From Calycina herbarum (Eukaryota > Ascomycota > Leotiomycetes > Helotiales > Pezizellaceae): a stretch of 64,000 nt of DNA. The stretch covers positions 52,760 to 116,759 of the forward strand of contig LLEY01000184.1 in assembly GCA_001414485.1 (NCBI GenBank). Direction: 5' to 3'. The notes beneath the pieces are model-generated. The model saw only the letters and a program-made list of their open reading frames with translations. It did not search any database and had not been told where the DNA came from. Positions 52,324-64,000 of the stretch are shown here, piece after piece; within the stretch, counting starts at the first letter, position 1; each line of letters starts with the position of its first letter. The position numbers and the translations under genes are program-made.

Positions 52324-55300
52324 TTACTCGCTTATTTCAAGCAGGTCGCCCATCGTAGCACTCAAAGCTTTGAAATCAACTGGCTTGGTGACGTAGTCGT
52401 TAAAGCCAGCCGCCACACATTTCTCCATCACATCGGCCATGACGTTCGCGGAAAGGGCGATGATTGGCATGCGTGGGTATTTTTCCTTCGCTTCCCATTG
52501 TCGGATCTCGCGACATGTTTCGTAGCCATCTTTGTTGGGCATGTGGAGATCGCACTGGAAAGAAAATTAGCGACGAGATCAAAAGATTGCGAGGATAAAC
52601 TGTACTTACAAGAATCAGGGAATAGAAAGAATGGTCGTGGGCAAAGACCTTTTTGGTGCATTCCACGCCATCGAGTGCAAGTTCAACAGCGATCCCCACT
52701 TTGCTCAAAAACTTGAGCAGAACCTTTTGATTGACGAGATTGTCCTCCACCAAGAGTACCTTTAGCCCCCTGTTGCCGAGGCGCTTCGTGACATCGAGAT
52801 AGCTCTGCTTTTGATCAGCAACTTGTTGTTGGGCAGATGAGCGATTGCGATCAGTGCTAAGATCCCGTTCCTTTTGTGGGTCAAATATAACAGCGAAACG
52901 AGACGGTTTCACTGGCTTGAAAACGAAAGTCACCCTGTGATCTTGCGCGAGTTGATCGAAATCATAATCTTTCGCCATCTTGATGATTTCTTGTCGTTGG
53001 ACGGGGTCAGAGAGCACGACAATGGCGGTGCTTGGTAGTGATATTGACCCGTTGATTTGATCAATTAGTGCAACCACTTCCTCTTTTGAACCAAGATTCA
53101 GAACGATATGGGTAAATAACACTGGGTCTTCTCCGCTTATCATCTCTTGAGCTTCTTCGACGCTTGCTAAGGCAGTGATCTGATGTGGCACATCCTTTGG
53201 GAGTGTCATCTCAATGTGCTGCGTGGTGGCTTCGCGACTATGGGTCTGAGGGCAGATGATTAAAATCGAATACATTGGCGGCCGGAAATTCTTCAACGCT
53301 GGAGATGCGAGGCCACTTTCAGATTCCGTATCACCACCTGGTTGCGAGGTCACAGATCCGGACGCCGAGCCTTGCTTCTCTGGGAGAGCGAGATTCATTT
53401 GCTGAGGGTCCGGAGAACCAGATATCGCTGCTCGGCTGAAGTGTGCAAGATTTTGGCCCATAGACGAGGTCGATGTTCTCTGGGTTGCATGCGAGCGTAC
53501 TGAATGGATTGATGGGACCGAGCTACCTGATGAAAGGACGGGAGAATCGGTACTCGATTCAGTTTTTGGAGTCACTACCTGTGGAGATTGGACAAGCTGA
53601 CTGGTGATTGTTGGCTTGTAGCCCTCATGGCTAGGAATGCGAGAAACCTTAGCTTCAGAGAGCGAAGAGCCCGTGGAAGAACCAGAGACGCCTTTGTATA
53701 TCTCCCTAGGTTGAGGCGTAGGCGCAGGTATATTAGGGTGATCCTCATCCGTCGGTAAAGCAAATTTGGCTGTGAATGTGAAAGTAGACCCCTTTCCGGG
53801 AATAGCACTTCCTTCCATCTTGCCTCCATGAAGCTCAACCAATTGTCTTGAGATTACCAAACCAAGGCCAGTTCCGCCATGCGTCCGTGTGCTGCTCCCA
53901 TCGATCTGGCTAAATGGTTTGAATATCATCTCGGCCTCTTCTTGGGTAAAGCCGCTTCCAGTGTCAATGATTTCGTGTTCTAGAATGACTTCGTTTTCTC
54001 CAATAGAAGCGTCTTTCACAAGTCTACAGCGACTGAAAACCTCGCCAACAGTGGTGAATTTGATTGCATTGCCGACAATATTCAGAAGGACTTGTCTAAT
54101 GCGGAATTTGTCACCCTTGACCATCTCTGGAACATCTGCATCAACAACATAATTCAGCTCGATTCTCTTGGTGATGGCTAACGAGCAGAGAATCTCATTG
54201 ACTTCCTCGACTAGGGAACGTGTATGAAACCATTGATGAGAAAGTTTCATCATTCCTGCATCCACCTTGGAAAGATCCAAAATGTCGTTGATGATGTTAA
54301 GAAGACTGTCTGCACTAGACTTGATGGTATTTGAGTAATCTGCTTGCTCATCAGTGAGAGGAGTGTCTTGAAGAAAATTGACCATCCCAGAAATGCCGAT
54401 AAGAGGAGTTCGAATTTCGTGCGACATATTGCTCAAGAATCGTGTTTTGACGTCCATGGTTTCTTTCAATGTCTTCTCTAGGAGTTTATGGTCGTGGATG
54501 TCAGTGCAAGCTCCAAACCACGAGCCATCCCCACTACCAAGAGCGATATTCTCAACTTCGACACAGCGAACAAGGTGCCAACGGTAGGCTCCACTCTTTG
54601 ATCTCAGTCGAACCTCGGTCTCATAAGATTGTCTCCCATCACTATCTGAAGTTACTTTAATAACACCTGCTTTCGCCAACTCTGATAATTCAGAAACAGG
54701 GAACTCGTACATAGACTCGCTACTGGAGCTATTGTTTCGTGAGAGTGACTGATGCACTCCCTTGACCGTCGTTTCAGACGGTGTCTCTGAAGGCATTGAG
54801 GACCTCGAGGATTTAGAGGATTTAGAGGATCCCTTTTCATTGGATGAGGTATCAGACAGCATTCGAGTCGGTTCGTGTGGCTTCTTCGTCCGTGCCTTGT
54901 AGTGTGTTGGATTGGGCGCTTGATGAGGAACATGGCATTTAGCAAGATCTTCCGGGTGGATGCAGTCCATGAAACCAAGTCCCAGGGCATCTTCAAAGCT
55001 TTGGCCAGTATACGATAACCACTGCTCGTTGGCGAAGGTAATTCCATCATCCTCTGTGGCAGCAAATGTGATTTGAGGAATCAAATTTGCAAGTTGTCGA
55101 TGCTTGGCTTCAGAAGCTTCAATTTCTTCTTGACGAGCTGCTTTGACTTCGGCCAAGTGCTGATCATGAATGTCCATGTGCGTACCATACCATTGAACGA
55201 TTACACCTCGGTGATCACGGTGACCAACAGCTCGAGTGTAGAACCAACGATAATTCCCGTCAAATCTTCTGATTCGAACTTGTTTGGAGAATTGTTCGCC

Positions 55301-58300
55301 GGATCGAATGGCATGACCCCAGGCTTTGAGATATTCTTCACGCTCTTCGGGGTGGATACTTGCCCAGGGATCTTGGTATAGATCCTGCACAGTCTGGCCT
55401 CGATAAGTCAAGTATCTGTTGTTAACCCACACTATTTCACCCGATGGCGGCATAGCTACAAAAACGTGAGCAGGAAGTGAGTCAAGCATCAAACCCTTTA
55501 CTCTATCAGAAGGCGGTGGCATCTCCGTTGGCAGAGGAATTGACCCAGCACGCGAAGGAGGTGCCCAGTTGCCCGTTGACGACCGCGTAAGTGTGCCAGA
55601 CGTAGGAGGTATGGACTGAAAGGTAGCGCTAAAATCTGCTCCATATGAATGAAGTTGAGTATGCGCGCGCTCTCTAGAGGTCCCTCTATGGGAAGCCGTA
55701 CGCAGTGCCTGGCGTCGGGGTGAGATAGGGGTATCATGCTGTTGACGAGGTGGGCTTGGATCTCTCCCTTCAGCGGTGTTTGAAGAAAAATCTCGGCTGG
55801 AGCGATCATTATTCTTTGTTGTGGATGGATCAGATTTATGATCATCATTCTCATATTTGACTCCACTGGAATCGCCATAAAGATCCATATCTAGTGCTTC
55901 GGATAAATATCGCCTGTCTCCGGAATTTCGAGTGGCGTGGTGTGATCTTGCGTCAATCGGCGAAGAATCCTTGGATGAACGTCGAGCCCCAGCAACATGG
56001 CTAGCAGAACCCGTTTCCAGCCGTACCAGCGATGGTCTCGCCCGTGGAGCGAAGTAGCTCTCACCACCTGCTCCTGGATAGCCAGGACTACCTCCACTGA
56101 GTCGTTTGTCTCGACTTAACCCGACATTGCTCGGGTCCCAGCCAGGGGTGACAGCTGGGGAACCAGCAGTACTTCTTGATACTCCAGAGTATTCACTCGG
56201 GCTCGTAATACTACCTCCACTTGATCGCTGGGCGCCTACATCCTCAAGAGACGAAGAAGATTGTGGTTCAAGCAGGTTCCGGTCAGTAGGCACAACAGCG
56301 CCAAATCCAGCTTGTCGTGGGCCTTTCCTCGACAAGCCGGCGATCTCCGTCTGTAGGTTAGAATGATGTCGACAGAGAGAGTATGACGATGCCAAGTGCG
56401 GTGCCAGATATCCCAGTGAATTACGGAGATTGGACGGATATGGTATAACTGGGCTCAGAAGTGAGAGAATAGCAACGGGGGTACGCCTCTCATTCACCGT
56501 TTCGACTTCTTTCGGCTTGGTAGTCTTGGAGCCACGTCTGTCATGGCCACCGACTTTGGATTCCAGAGCTGCCGTGTCGAGACGGAATGCATGAACAGCC
56601 TTGGAGAGCAAAGGGTGCATCAAGGGAACGTGCAATACAGTCCATGACCTATCGACGCCAATAGCCTCAACTTGTGAAGATTGAGAGTAGTCTTTCGGTG
56701 CTTGGTTTGGATCGAAGCTCACTTCGTCCACAGGACGGTTAGCAAAAAATGGATTTTCCTCAGTCTCGTTGCGAACAGCAGGTGATGGTGCCGGTGATTG
56801 GGACCAGGGCGAAGGAGGTCCTTGCTCGTACTCGTCGTATTTGATGGCAGACGTTGGCTCGCGACTTGATTGCCGGATATGTTTGCTTTTGCTGCCTAGG
56901 AAGGATTGTATTCGTGAGCTGAGATCCGGAGTTTTGCCTTTCTTGCTTTTCTCAGTTGGCGACTCTCTTTTAGCGCTACGTTGCGAGGTTTTACTTCCGC
57001 TACCACCACTCCGCTCGTCTGTTTGCTCCGATTTATCTGTATACGGATATTCTCGTGTTAGTACCACGACTTTTTCGCGATCCAAAACTCTCATGACTCC
57101 AGTGTTGTCTATCAATGGGTCGGCCTCGAAGTCCAAAGCTTGCAACACGGGAAATACGCGTCCTCGGACGTCTGGGTTCGCGTCTCCAAGATTTTCCCAG
57201 CTGACAGGAGATTTGGTCTCCTCAAATTCCATGTTGTGTTGAAGAGATTGCAAACTAAGCTCTGCTTGTTGGAGGGTTGCGGTGCGTGGTGGTTTATTAG
57301 AGCGAAAGGTGACATAACTTTGCGCTCTGTTCATCATCGTTGGGCGACCAGCTGTAGGCCTAACTGGGTCGAGGATTGCAGGAGATTCGCGTTTCGTATC
57401 TTCGTACGCGGTGAAGGAGTGCCTGCTCTCAAGGCTGGGTCGTGCTGAGATGGGAGGCTGCCATGGTGACAATGGCGAGTCCTCATCGTTGTTAGAAGGC
57501 TCATTCGTGGTGCTGGGGTGCAGACTACTTCCTCGTGGAAGATATGTCAAGCTTAATTCGTCTTCGTCTGTGGTGTTGAAAGTGGCTTTTTGTGCCCATG
57601 GTACATTCTCCACATCGGTTGGATCTGCTGGTATGGTCAATGTCACGCGATCAGCTTTGTATAAATCTTTCATAATTTGAGAGACTGTTGTCCACCACGA
57701 GTCCAAGCCTGGTTCTGACATAAGCATCAAACTTAAATCATACAAATTTGGAGTCTCATAGTTGAGATCTTCCTGTTGTTGAGATGTCCCGCGTGGCTGA
57801 AAATTCAAAGTTGAAGCTGGAGTCACGGATCCAGACTGCACTCGGTCGAAAGAAGTTGCCTCAAAATTGCCACCGGAGTAGTTGGCTGGATTGACGGTCG
57901 GGGACAATGCCGTAAAGGGCCTATGGCTGCTATAACTAGTGCTGTAGCTGGTATTTCGCTTCATTGGTGGAAATGGGTATGAAGGTGTCCGTATACTTGA
58001 GGGACCAGGCGTAATTCCTCCACGCAAAGTCGCTGCGGATTCAGTCGAAGTCGTTTCTGGGCCTGGGGCGAGAGGGCTGGCGAAGGCATCTTCCAACGAA
58101 GGCGAGACTGCTTCTTCGTGGATGGGCGAAACGCGAGACTTTCCACCCGTCGGCGCTTTCCCATCCTCGCGTAACCCGGGTCTCCGCGTTGTCTTTTCTC
58201 TCTGCTGGGAAAAGTGTATCTGCGCATTCACAGCTGCTCGTAAACGCTCCAGCTCATCGGCCGAACTGCCTTTCGACTCTGCGCCTCTTGTATTTCTCTC

Positions 58301-58639
58301 AGGTCGCCCATCGCCAGTCTCTTCTAAGGCTGTCGAATTGAACCGGTCGGCGCGATCGTTTGACGTGATCGATTCCATGGTGCTCCTTTCTCCTCTCTGT
58401 TCCAGATCACTATCATTCCCCTCCTTCGAATCCTGGGGAGACCTCTCGAGACCTAAGGGCGCCGGGTCGCCCTTCGACGGTGATTCGGGCATCGAGTTCT
58501 TGGTTCTACCGGTGGAAGAGGAAGGTTTCATGCCATCTTTCGTTTTCGGTGTTGTTTTTTCGCTGCTGGATCTACGAAAACTGCCTGGGCGTCGATGAGT
58601 TGGCGATTGTTTGTCCAAAGGCGATTTTGGTGGCGGCAT
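52324..58639 (-). CDS. Fungal hybrid histidine kinase with two PAS domains, ~2,086 aa
   Basis: Phosphorelay sensor kinase feeding a histidine phosphotransfer protein. Model: exons 58639-52610 and 52554-52324, one 55-bp intron. The frame is open to 58855, but the first ATG is 58639 (MPPPKSPLDKQS). Residues 1-290 are disordered, Ser/Pro-rich. A GAF-like region lies near 300-360 (NLYDLSLMLMSEPGLDSWWT). PAS1 is at about 1050-1165 (LPAHVFVAMPPSGEIVWVNN) and PAS2 at about 1180-1385 (NLIPQITFAATEDDGITFAN) with a Ser-rich insert. HisKA has SNMSHEIRTPL with phospho-acceptor His1407. HATPase shows RIRQVLLNIVGNAIKF (about 1516) and HGGTGLGLVISRQLVELHGG (about 1591). The REC domain starts at VLLVEDNLVNQ (about 1958), with Asp2012 two codons after the splice and Lys in TKPVD. 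No transmembrane segment, so cytosolic. Group within fungal kinases not assigned. Confidence 0.95.
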
Positions 58640-60325
58640 GCCTCTAGAATCCCCCCAGCCCCGTATCAGACCCCAGAGTAGTGATGGAGGATAAGAGAGT
58701 ATTGTTGCGATAGCTGCGGTCCTGAGTTCGCTTTGTGATCGGTTCAGTCTTCTGTTGCTTGTGTGGTAGTGTGTTGATTTCGAGTGATGGGTCGGCTTTG
58801 GGGGTGAAGGTTTATGATCCGAAAATGACGTACGTAGCCGCTTAGGAACCTTCAAACAGTGGCAAGGCCATAAGACTAGACAAACCCAATTTGTTTGCGT
58901 ATTAAAAGTGAGAAGCGAAGAATGAAAGAGTGAATGGATGAGAGTAAGTTGCTACAGAATCAATCGTTCCTTTGGGTGCCTTCTTGCTTTAGATTCACGT
59001 TGGTGGTAGGGTGTCTAACAGGTTTGTTTGGTGGAGACTGCAGGATATCCGATCTTACTTTCCCCACCAATCTTGAAAGATCCGAAGCTATCGCAAGGCT
59101 TTGGGAAAGAGAATTAATCTGCCAAATGATGTTTTTAATATTGATATATACTCGGCTTCCTAGTACTGTACGACGACAAGTGGAAAGCTGAGACACTCAG
59201 GAATTTTCCGAGGCCTAGACTCTTTAAATGGTCTGTCTGTTTGACCACACTTCAAGTTTGCCAACACATGATGGTCATACCAGCGAATAATGAACGACTG
59301 GCTAAATCAAGTTCAGCGAGTCTGGAGTGCTCGCGTGCTCGTAACCTCGTCCACTATTTAGCAACGATTTTTCAGCTGCCGCGTGAGATGTGTTTGTCGC
59401 TTGAGCGACGACAACAAGTAGAGGCTCTGCTATTAGCTAGAAATGTTACAAATAATTATACTTTGATCAAGGATTGGATTGGAAAAGAATCTCGGCTTGG
59501 AACTCCGAGAATCTTGCAATGGAAGGTTTTCCGTCTTCCATTCAGGGGGTTCTGGAACGTCGCATGAACCATAACAAGAGGAATGCACCACTCAAACGCC
59601 AATTGTCTACGTATAGTATATGGCACTCTTTCTTCGACTCGACTGTTCCTCTAGTATGATTTCCTGAATCTGTAGTCTGGCGGAGTGGAGTGACAGCTCT
59701 TCTAAAGGAGCAGCTGAGTGAGAAAAATAAAAGAGGCAGGAGGTGAGTAAAAAGCGGGCCCATAATGACGTAGGTAAAGCCTGCCTTGTATTAATCCCTG
59801 TCTTTTGTGTTCGTTCCTGCATCACCTGAGCTTTTCATCCTTGAGTTATATCACGTGGCTAGGTCTGTGCAACCACCGCTTCAAGTGTGGAGTCAACAAC
59901 AACAAGCTTTATAAAAATAGATTCACGATAATATTCGTTCACTCTCAACTAATTGTTTAAAGCTCTCTCTTGTTGAAATCAATACAAGTCAGCTAAGCAA
60001 CTTGTGAATATGCGGTATATAACATTTATTGCTATCTAATGAATGAACAGAACAGTCTTCTTATAAGTATTGAATAAGTGAGTGTATCAGAGATCTCATT
60101 CCGAACGAAAAAACTGTCTCCTAGAAAACCCCTTAGGATGTGAGAATGAAAGAAAAAATCTCCATCAGCTGTCCACATGGGATTAAACTGTGCTCAAAGA
60201 TTCTGGTTGGCGACGCATCTTTACTTTTGATCAGCTTTCTTCCTATCTTCTTCCTTCTGATTATGTACTCTTTGATCTTCCGCATTTCTATCTCCTCTGT
60301 CAGCTCATTGACTTATTTGTTGTAT
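58640..60325. other. Intergenic, kinase promoter region
   Basis: A 1.7-kb spacer with no recognised gene. Short frames (for example 59241-59567, plus) show no family pattern. It includes the 5' leader of the kinase gene. Confidence 0.5.
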
Positions 60326-60493
60326 TTATCGAGTCGTTGGCTCCTGTATCACTAAAATCTTTGCATTGCAATTGGCCCTCTTACAACGAAACGTCTGTGG
60401 TGGTGGTCCATCACCCTCCATTTCTGCTTTCCGATACTTTTTCTTGTCTATCTCTTTCTGTAGGGCATCCTGCGTTTGCGTCAAACTTGGCAT
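60326..60493 (-). CDS. Possible small protein, 55 aa
   Basis: An ATG at 60493 in an A-rich context (cgaaaATGCC) opens MPSLTQTQDALQKEIDKKKY, then RKAEMEGDGPPPQTFRCKRA and NCNAKILVIQEPTTR. It has a charged helix followed by a Pro-rich hinge and two close cysteines. Composition is protein-like, but the length and isolation leave real doubt. Not recognised. Confidence 0.35.
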   Translation of the reverse strand: MPSLTQTQDALQKEIDKKKYRKAEMEGDGPPPQTFRCKRANCNAKILVIQEPTTR

Positions 60494-63420
60494 TTTCGAT
60501 GTGGTAATGTTGCGATGAGAAGAAGTGTGAGTCTTTTTATAATTGTACACAATTGAATGTCAGAAAAGTGAAGTGAGGGTGGATACATCAACTCCCTTAC
60601 TTCGTTGGTCTTAAGTAGACCCAGCAGCACAAATAAAGTGAGGAATAATGCTCTAATTGCCCATAGAGTTGGCGAGCCATTCGAAAATGAAAATCCAACC
60701 AACATCGCTGATTGTCTGTCTCATGCTGCCAAAGATCTGTGCAGTGAAACGCTACTATATTCAAGAATATTGGTTTTCACAGCTAATAAAGAATTATCTA
60801 GTACGATATGGGATGCTGAGATGCTCTGAGAGAAGAAAACGTCTTTGGATCATCTGGTCCAGCGGCCAAAAATCTGGTGTTGGGCAATATTAGCTGTTGG
60901 TTTAAAATCCAAAGTTGGTTGGGGATGAGGGGAAGTTCAAAGAAATGAACAAACACCGCTCAAAATATCAACTAAATCTCTTGAAAGAACACTATTCGTT
61001 GTCTTTCAATGAAATAGAAAGAAAAACCCAAAGGGAATGGTTGATCAAACTCCGAAGCTGGGGTGGATCCATCTCGAGATTCGTCAAATACTCAATTGCC
61101 CTACATCCCTTGAGCAGCAAATTGTGGCGCAAGCAACATCAAACAGCCCTTATTTTCTCCCTCTTTTCTTTTTCCGCAACTTGCCTAGACAACTTCCAAT
61201 TCCTCATTTGAACTCTGCTATGGCAGAGAACTGGTGAACACGAATTTCCATTTATTCCCAAAGTTAAGCTCGAAAAGAGCACTACAAACCATGGAGTCCT
61301 GTTTTTGCACCTCCATTTATGACTAACAAATCATCCAGCAATCTCAGATACCAAGAGCTCATAGCCTACGGATGAAGTATTACATTGAGGAGACGAAGTG
61401 TGGTACCTATTACCGTCGAATAAATTATTTAATATCGAAAATGCTTCTATTGTTTGTTCTCAGGCCAGCATTGCCTGGTTTTCAATATCATTATCAACTA
61501 TTGTTGGGAAATATACAATTTCTCCTCTTCAAGCAAGCAGCAGTTCCATTCTGTGATTCGAACCATAAGCTACCCGGCGCTACAGAATGTTTCAGAAGCA
61601 CGACAAAAGAGTTCTTTGGTCATAGGATTTATTCCTCAAGAGAGAGAAATACATACATCCAACATGCATAACTGAAAATGGTGTTGCTTTCATGTTGCAG
61701 TTGGTAATATGTCACATCGAGGGAGGAACCTTGAACTCGAACACTGTCCAGACACTTGTCAGGACCTCACTATTTGAAAGAAGATATCCCTCAGAATGGA
61801 TTCAAGAAGTAACTCTTCTCATCACCTTCCTCCCTATACTCCCAAGAGTGAAACATCACTCAAGCTCTAAAAATAACTTACTTGAAGGAAAAGGACTACT
61901 AGCTAATGTCTCAACTTTCAAGAGTCTTACAAGCTAACATCAAATACTTCTGTCTTTACATCTATAAATAATCAATACCACTTCTTTACAGCCTAATAAA
62001 CAAAGCTCAAACATCCCCTCATAAGACACTGCGAAACAGGCAGTAAAGGTCCCGAAAGGCAGACATGGATTACAAGGCTCTGTAAAAATAAGATTTAATT
62101 TGTCCATCGAAGTCAACCTATATCACCTGTGAAGCAAATGGAGAATAACACCTCTTGCCTTCCTTTCTGGTCTTACTGTTAAAAACATTTACTTCATTCA
62201 ACGGCCATTGACCAATTCTTAAAAAAATGAGCAAGTTACTCTTCAACGATCTTTGAAGAGTTAGCTCTGTATTTCAAAATAATTCGTTACCAACCATTCT
62301 TTTCTTGGATTTCTGTTGCCACCAATAATCCAGACAGGCCAGAGGTGATCGTGAAGTGTCCCTTAGAAATTGTGCTGACTCTGCTTTTCAATGTCAAAAA
62401 ACCAGCTCATCCCCACATCTCATCATCTCCCTCTTCCATCGAAGAATCACCAAGTGACTTCTCAAGAACAATAAAAGTCAACAATACACCCCACATCCAT
62501 ACGCCCGTCTTAAATAAGAATTTCACCCTTTGCTTCTTCACAGCCATTTCATAGCAGCTCCGACTAACAAATTTGCACCGACAAATCAATCCCTACCCTT
62601 TAAATTTAATTTGCCTTCAGTAGACTCGAGGATATAAAGCCTAACCAGCTTCTTGTATTATCAGCATGTTGGAGACTGCATTCTGCATCTGGCTCAATGG
62701 AGAAAGGGGGAAGGCTGAGACTTGGACTGTTGTCGTTCTTCTCTTATCTCTAGATAAGCTATGTGTTGCGGGAATGACACGTGACCATGCTAGTGGAGGA
62801 CCTGTATATAGTTACGAGTGCTCCGCACTCTCCCCTTCTCTCTTTAGACGTTTATTACCACACCACATAAGAGATTACTATCACTGTACTCACTCGCCCA
62901 GCCATAAGCCGTGAATCGTGAACGAATCCCATATGCTACACTATGGGAAAAAAGGCAAAAAATCACCAAGGAAGTAAAGAAAAAGAGAAAGGACAAAGGG
63001 CGAGTTGGCCAGTACTACTGTCCATCGCAAAGTTGCTGTCGAAAAGTTTTCTTTCGTTTCTTCCTCAGGTTTCTCTGAGTGGAAGGTGCATTCATCATTT
63101 CGTGATGTAGTATGATTGTACTTTTGGGGGTTTGGAGCTTTGAGGATAGGTAGGTCTCGGTGGCAAACTCTCACGGTCTCCCGGATGTGCTCCTTTCTCA
63201 CAACTCCTTAGACAAAAGACTTTGACCGCCTCTTGAGCGAAAAAAAAGTTCTAAACGTTATAAAACTTAGACACGTATATTATCTAGATCAAAACTTCAT
63301 GAAAGTCAGGATACTTGTTTCTATCTCAAGCCACACCAACTCATTTCCTTAAATTGAAAAGGATTGGAACCTACTGTTTATATTAAAGTTACTGTCGAAA
63401 ATTTAATGATTCATTTTTCC
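60494..63420. other. Gene-poor region, ~2.9 kb, nothing recognised
   Basis: Only short frames on both strands without conserved patterns. A GGTTCGAATC match at about 61555 (minus) was examined as a tRNA B box; its stem does not pair. Confidence 0.5.
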
Positions 63421-64000
63421 CAGTGTGAGCAAGGAATACTCAGGTACTCAAGTAGTACTCAGAGTAGTGTGAGTAGAGTAGAGTAGTTACTTATGACTAC
63501 TTAAGTAGTACTCTGAGTAGTATACTATAAATAGAAATAAATAACTAAAGTATAAAGTAGTTATCTTTAAAGTCTATATCTTTATCCTTCTTCTCTCTCT
63601 TCTTTCTTTCTTCTTTAGTCTCTTCTTCTAGATAAAGGCCCTAGCTTTTTAGACTAATTATAGCCTTATTAGTAGGTAGATTAGTATTTGGAAGTGTTAT
63701 TTTTAAGCTAGATAAATATTAGTATATATATATATTATTAGATATTTAAGAAGAAGGATTACTTATAACTTATATTCCTTCTTTAAATGTTTCTTTAAAT
63801 CTATTATAAATTTAGAAGAAAGACTGATTCTAAGAAGACTCTCTATTTTTACTCTAGGATGTAAGATTAAAGCTATATATAAAGCTCTATTCTTAGATTC
63901 TAGAACTCTGTTCTTAGGATAGTACTTTCTTAGCTTAGCTATACCTTTATTAAGAGCGTTTATAAAGATCTTTTATCTTCTTCAAGAGTTAGTTATATAT
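63421..64000 (-). mobile_element. RIP-decayed DNA-transposon relic at right edge
   Basis: From about 63430 the sequence has dense AGTAGTACTC/GAGTAGT units, including two copies of AAGTAGTACTC(A/T)GAGTAGT (63450 and 63500). It then becomes very AT-rich. On the minus strand near 63660-63590 the frame reads NKAIISLKS(stop)GLYLEEETKEE, related to the relic at 18.6 kb. The window edge truncates it. Likely a transposase C-terminus next to its terminal region; superfamily not established. Confidence 0.55.

Noticed and set aside
58639..58855. Upstream extension of the kinase frame
   Set aside because: It begins with TTG; the first ATG in frame is at 58639.
61540..61640. Possible minus-strand tRNA (GGTTCGAATC B-box match)
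   Set aside because: The bases flanking the loop do not form a T-stem and no A box or acceptor pairing could be found.
62666..62914. 82-codon plus-strand frame near the right end
   Set aside because: No start-context, splice or family support.
1..64000. CRISPR arrays, operons, bacterial promoters and ribosome binding sites
   Set aside because: The DNA is eukaryotic (spliced genes, RIP) and no array of regularly spaced identical repeats was seen.

Overview
The window looks like nuclear DNA of a filamentous ascomycete (Pezizomycotina, possibly Leotiomycetes). Genes are split by short GT-AG introns (about 45-180 bp, most near 50). Families include Zn2Cys6 regulators, a HET-domain protein, a fungal hybrid histidine kinase and a fungal formin-type GBD/FH3 protein. 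Transposon relics carry the C-to-T / G-to-A decay typical of repeat-induced point mutation (RIP). The class-level placement is inference only.

Layout. Bases 1-2.9 kb are an AT-rich RIP-decayed island with a Ty3/gypsy integrase-chromodomain relic and a 191-bp LTR-like insertion. 3.0-6.4 kb hold a hypothetical gene, a terminal-inverted-repeat (TIR) element and a decayed kelch-repeat gene. 7.3-12.2 kb are a divergent pair: a 14-TM-type MFS exporter (minus) and a Zn2Cys6 regulator (plus). 12.7-14.5 kb carry two small hypothetical genes. 16.0-18.1 kb is a HET-ankyrin gene, followed by a small RIP-decayed DNA-transposon relic. 21.7-24.2 kb hold housekeeping genes: a WBP2-like GRAM protein and QCR6, the complex III hinge protein. 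26.2-29.5 kb contain three tandem paralogues of a GATase1-like fungal family. 30.1-30.9 kb is a coiled-coil hypothetical gene.

31.4-34.1 kb form a second repeat island. It has a ~105-bp tandem array, a 66-bp tandem array split by a second copy of the LTR-like element, and a 441-bp inverted-repeat element. 34.1-37.1 kb appear non-genic. 37.2-39.2 kb have two hypothetical genes and a 31-C homopolymer. 39.6-42.3 kb encode a formin-like protein without actin-nucleating domains. 43.3-45.4 kb encode an FLVCR/MFSD7-type MFS transporter. 46.5-47.0 kb is a TIR element. 47.8-50.5 kb encode a six-exon M13 (neprilysin-type) metallopeptidase. 52.3-58.6 kb encode a ~2,086-residue hybrid histidine kinase. 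The rest is mostly non-coding and ends in a third AT-rich relic at the right edge.

The most likely functional link is the regulator/exporter pair at 7.3-12.2 kb. The three GATase1-like genes are the most distinctive local expansion. Splice joins were chosen by reading frame, GT-AG ends and family continuity; most multi-exon models sum to an exact multiple of three.
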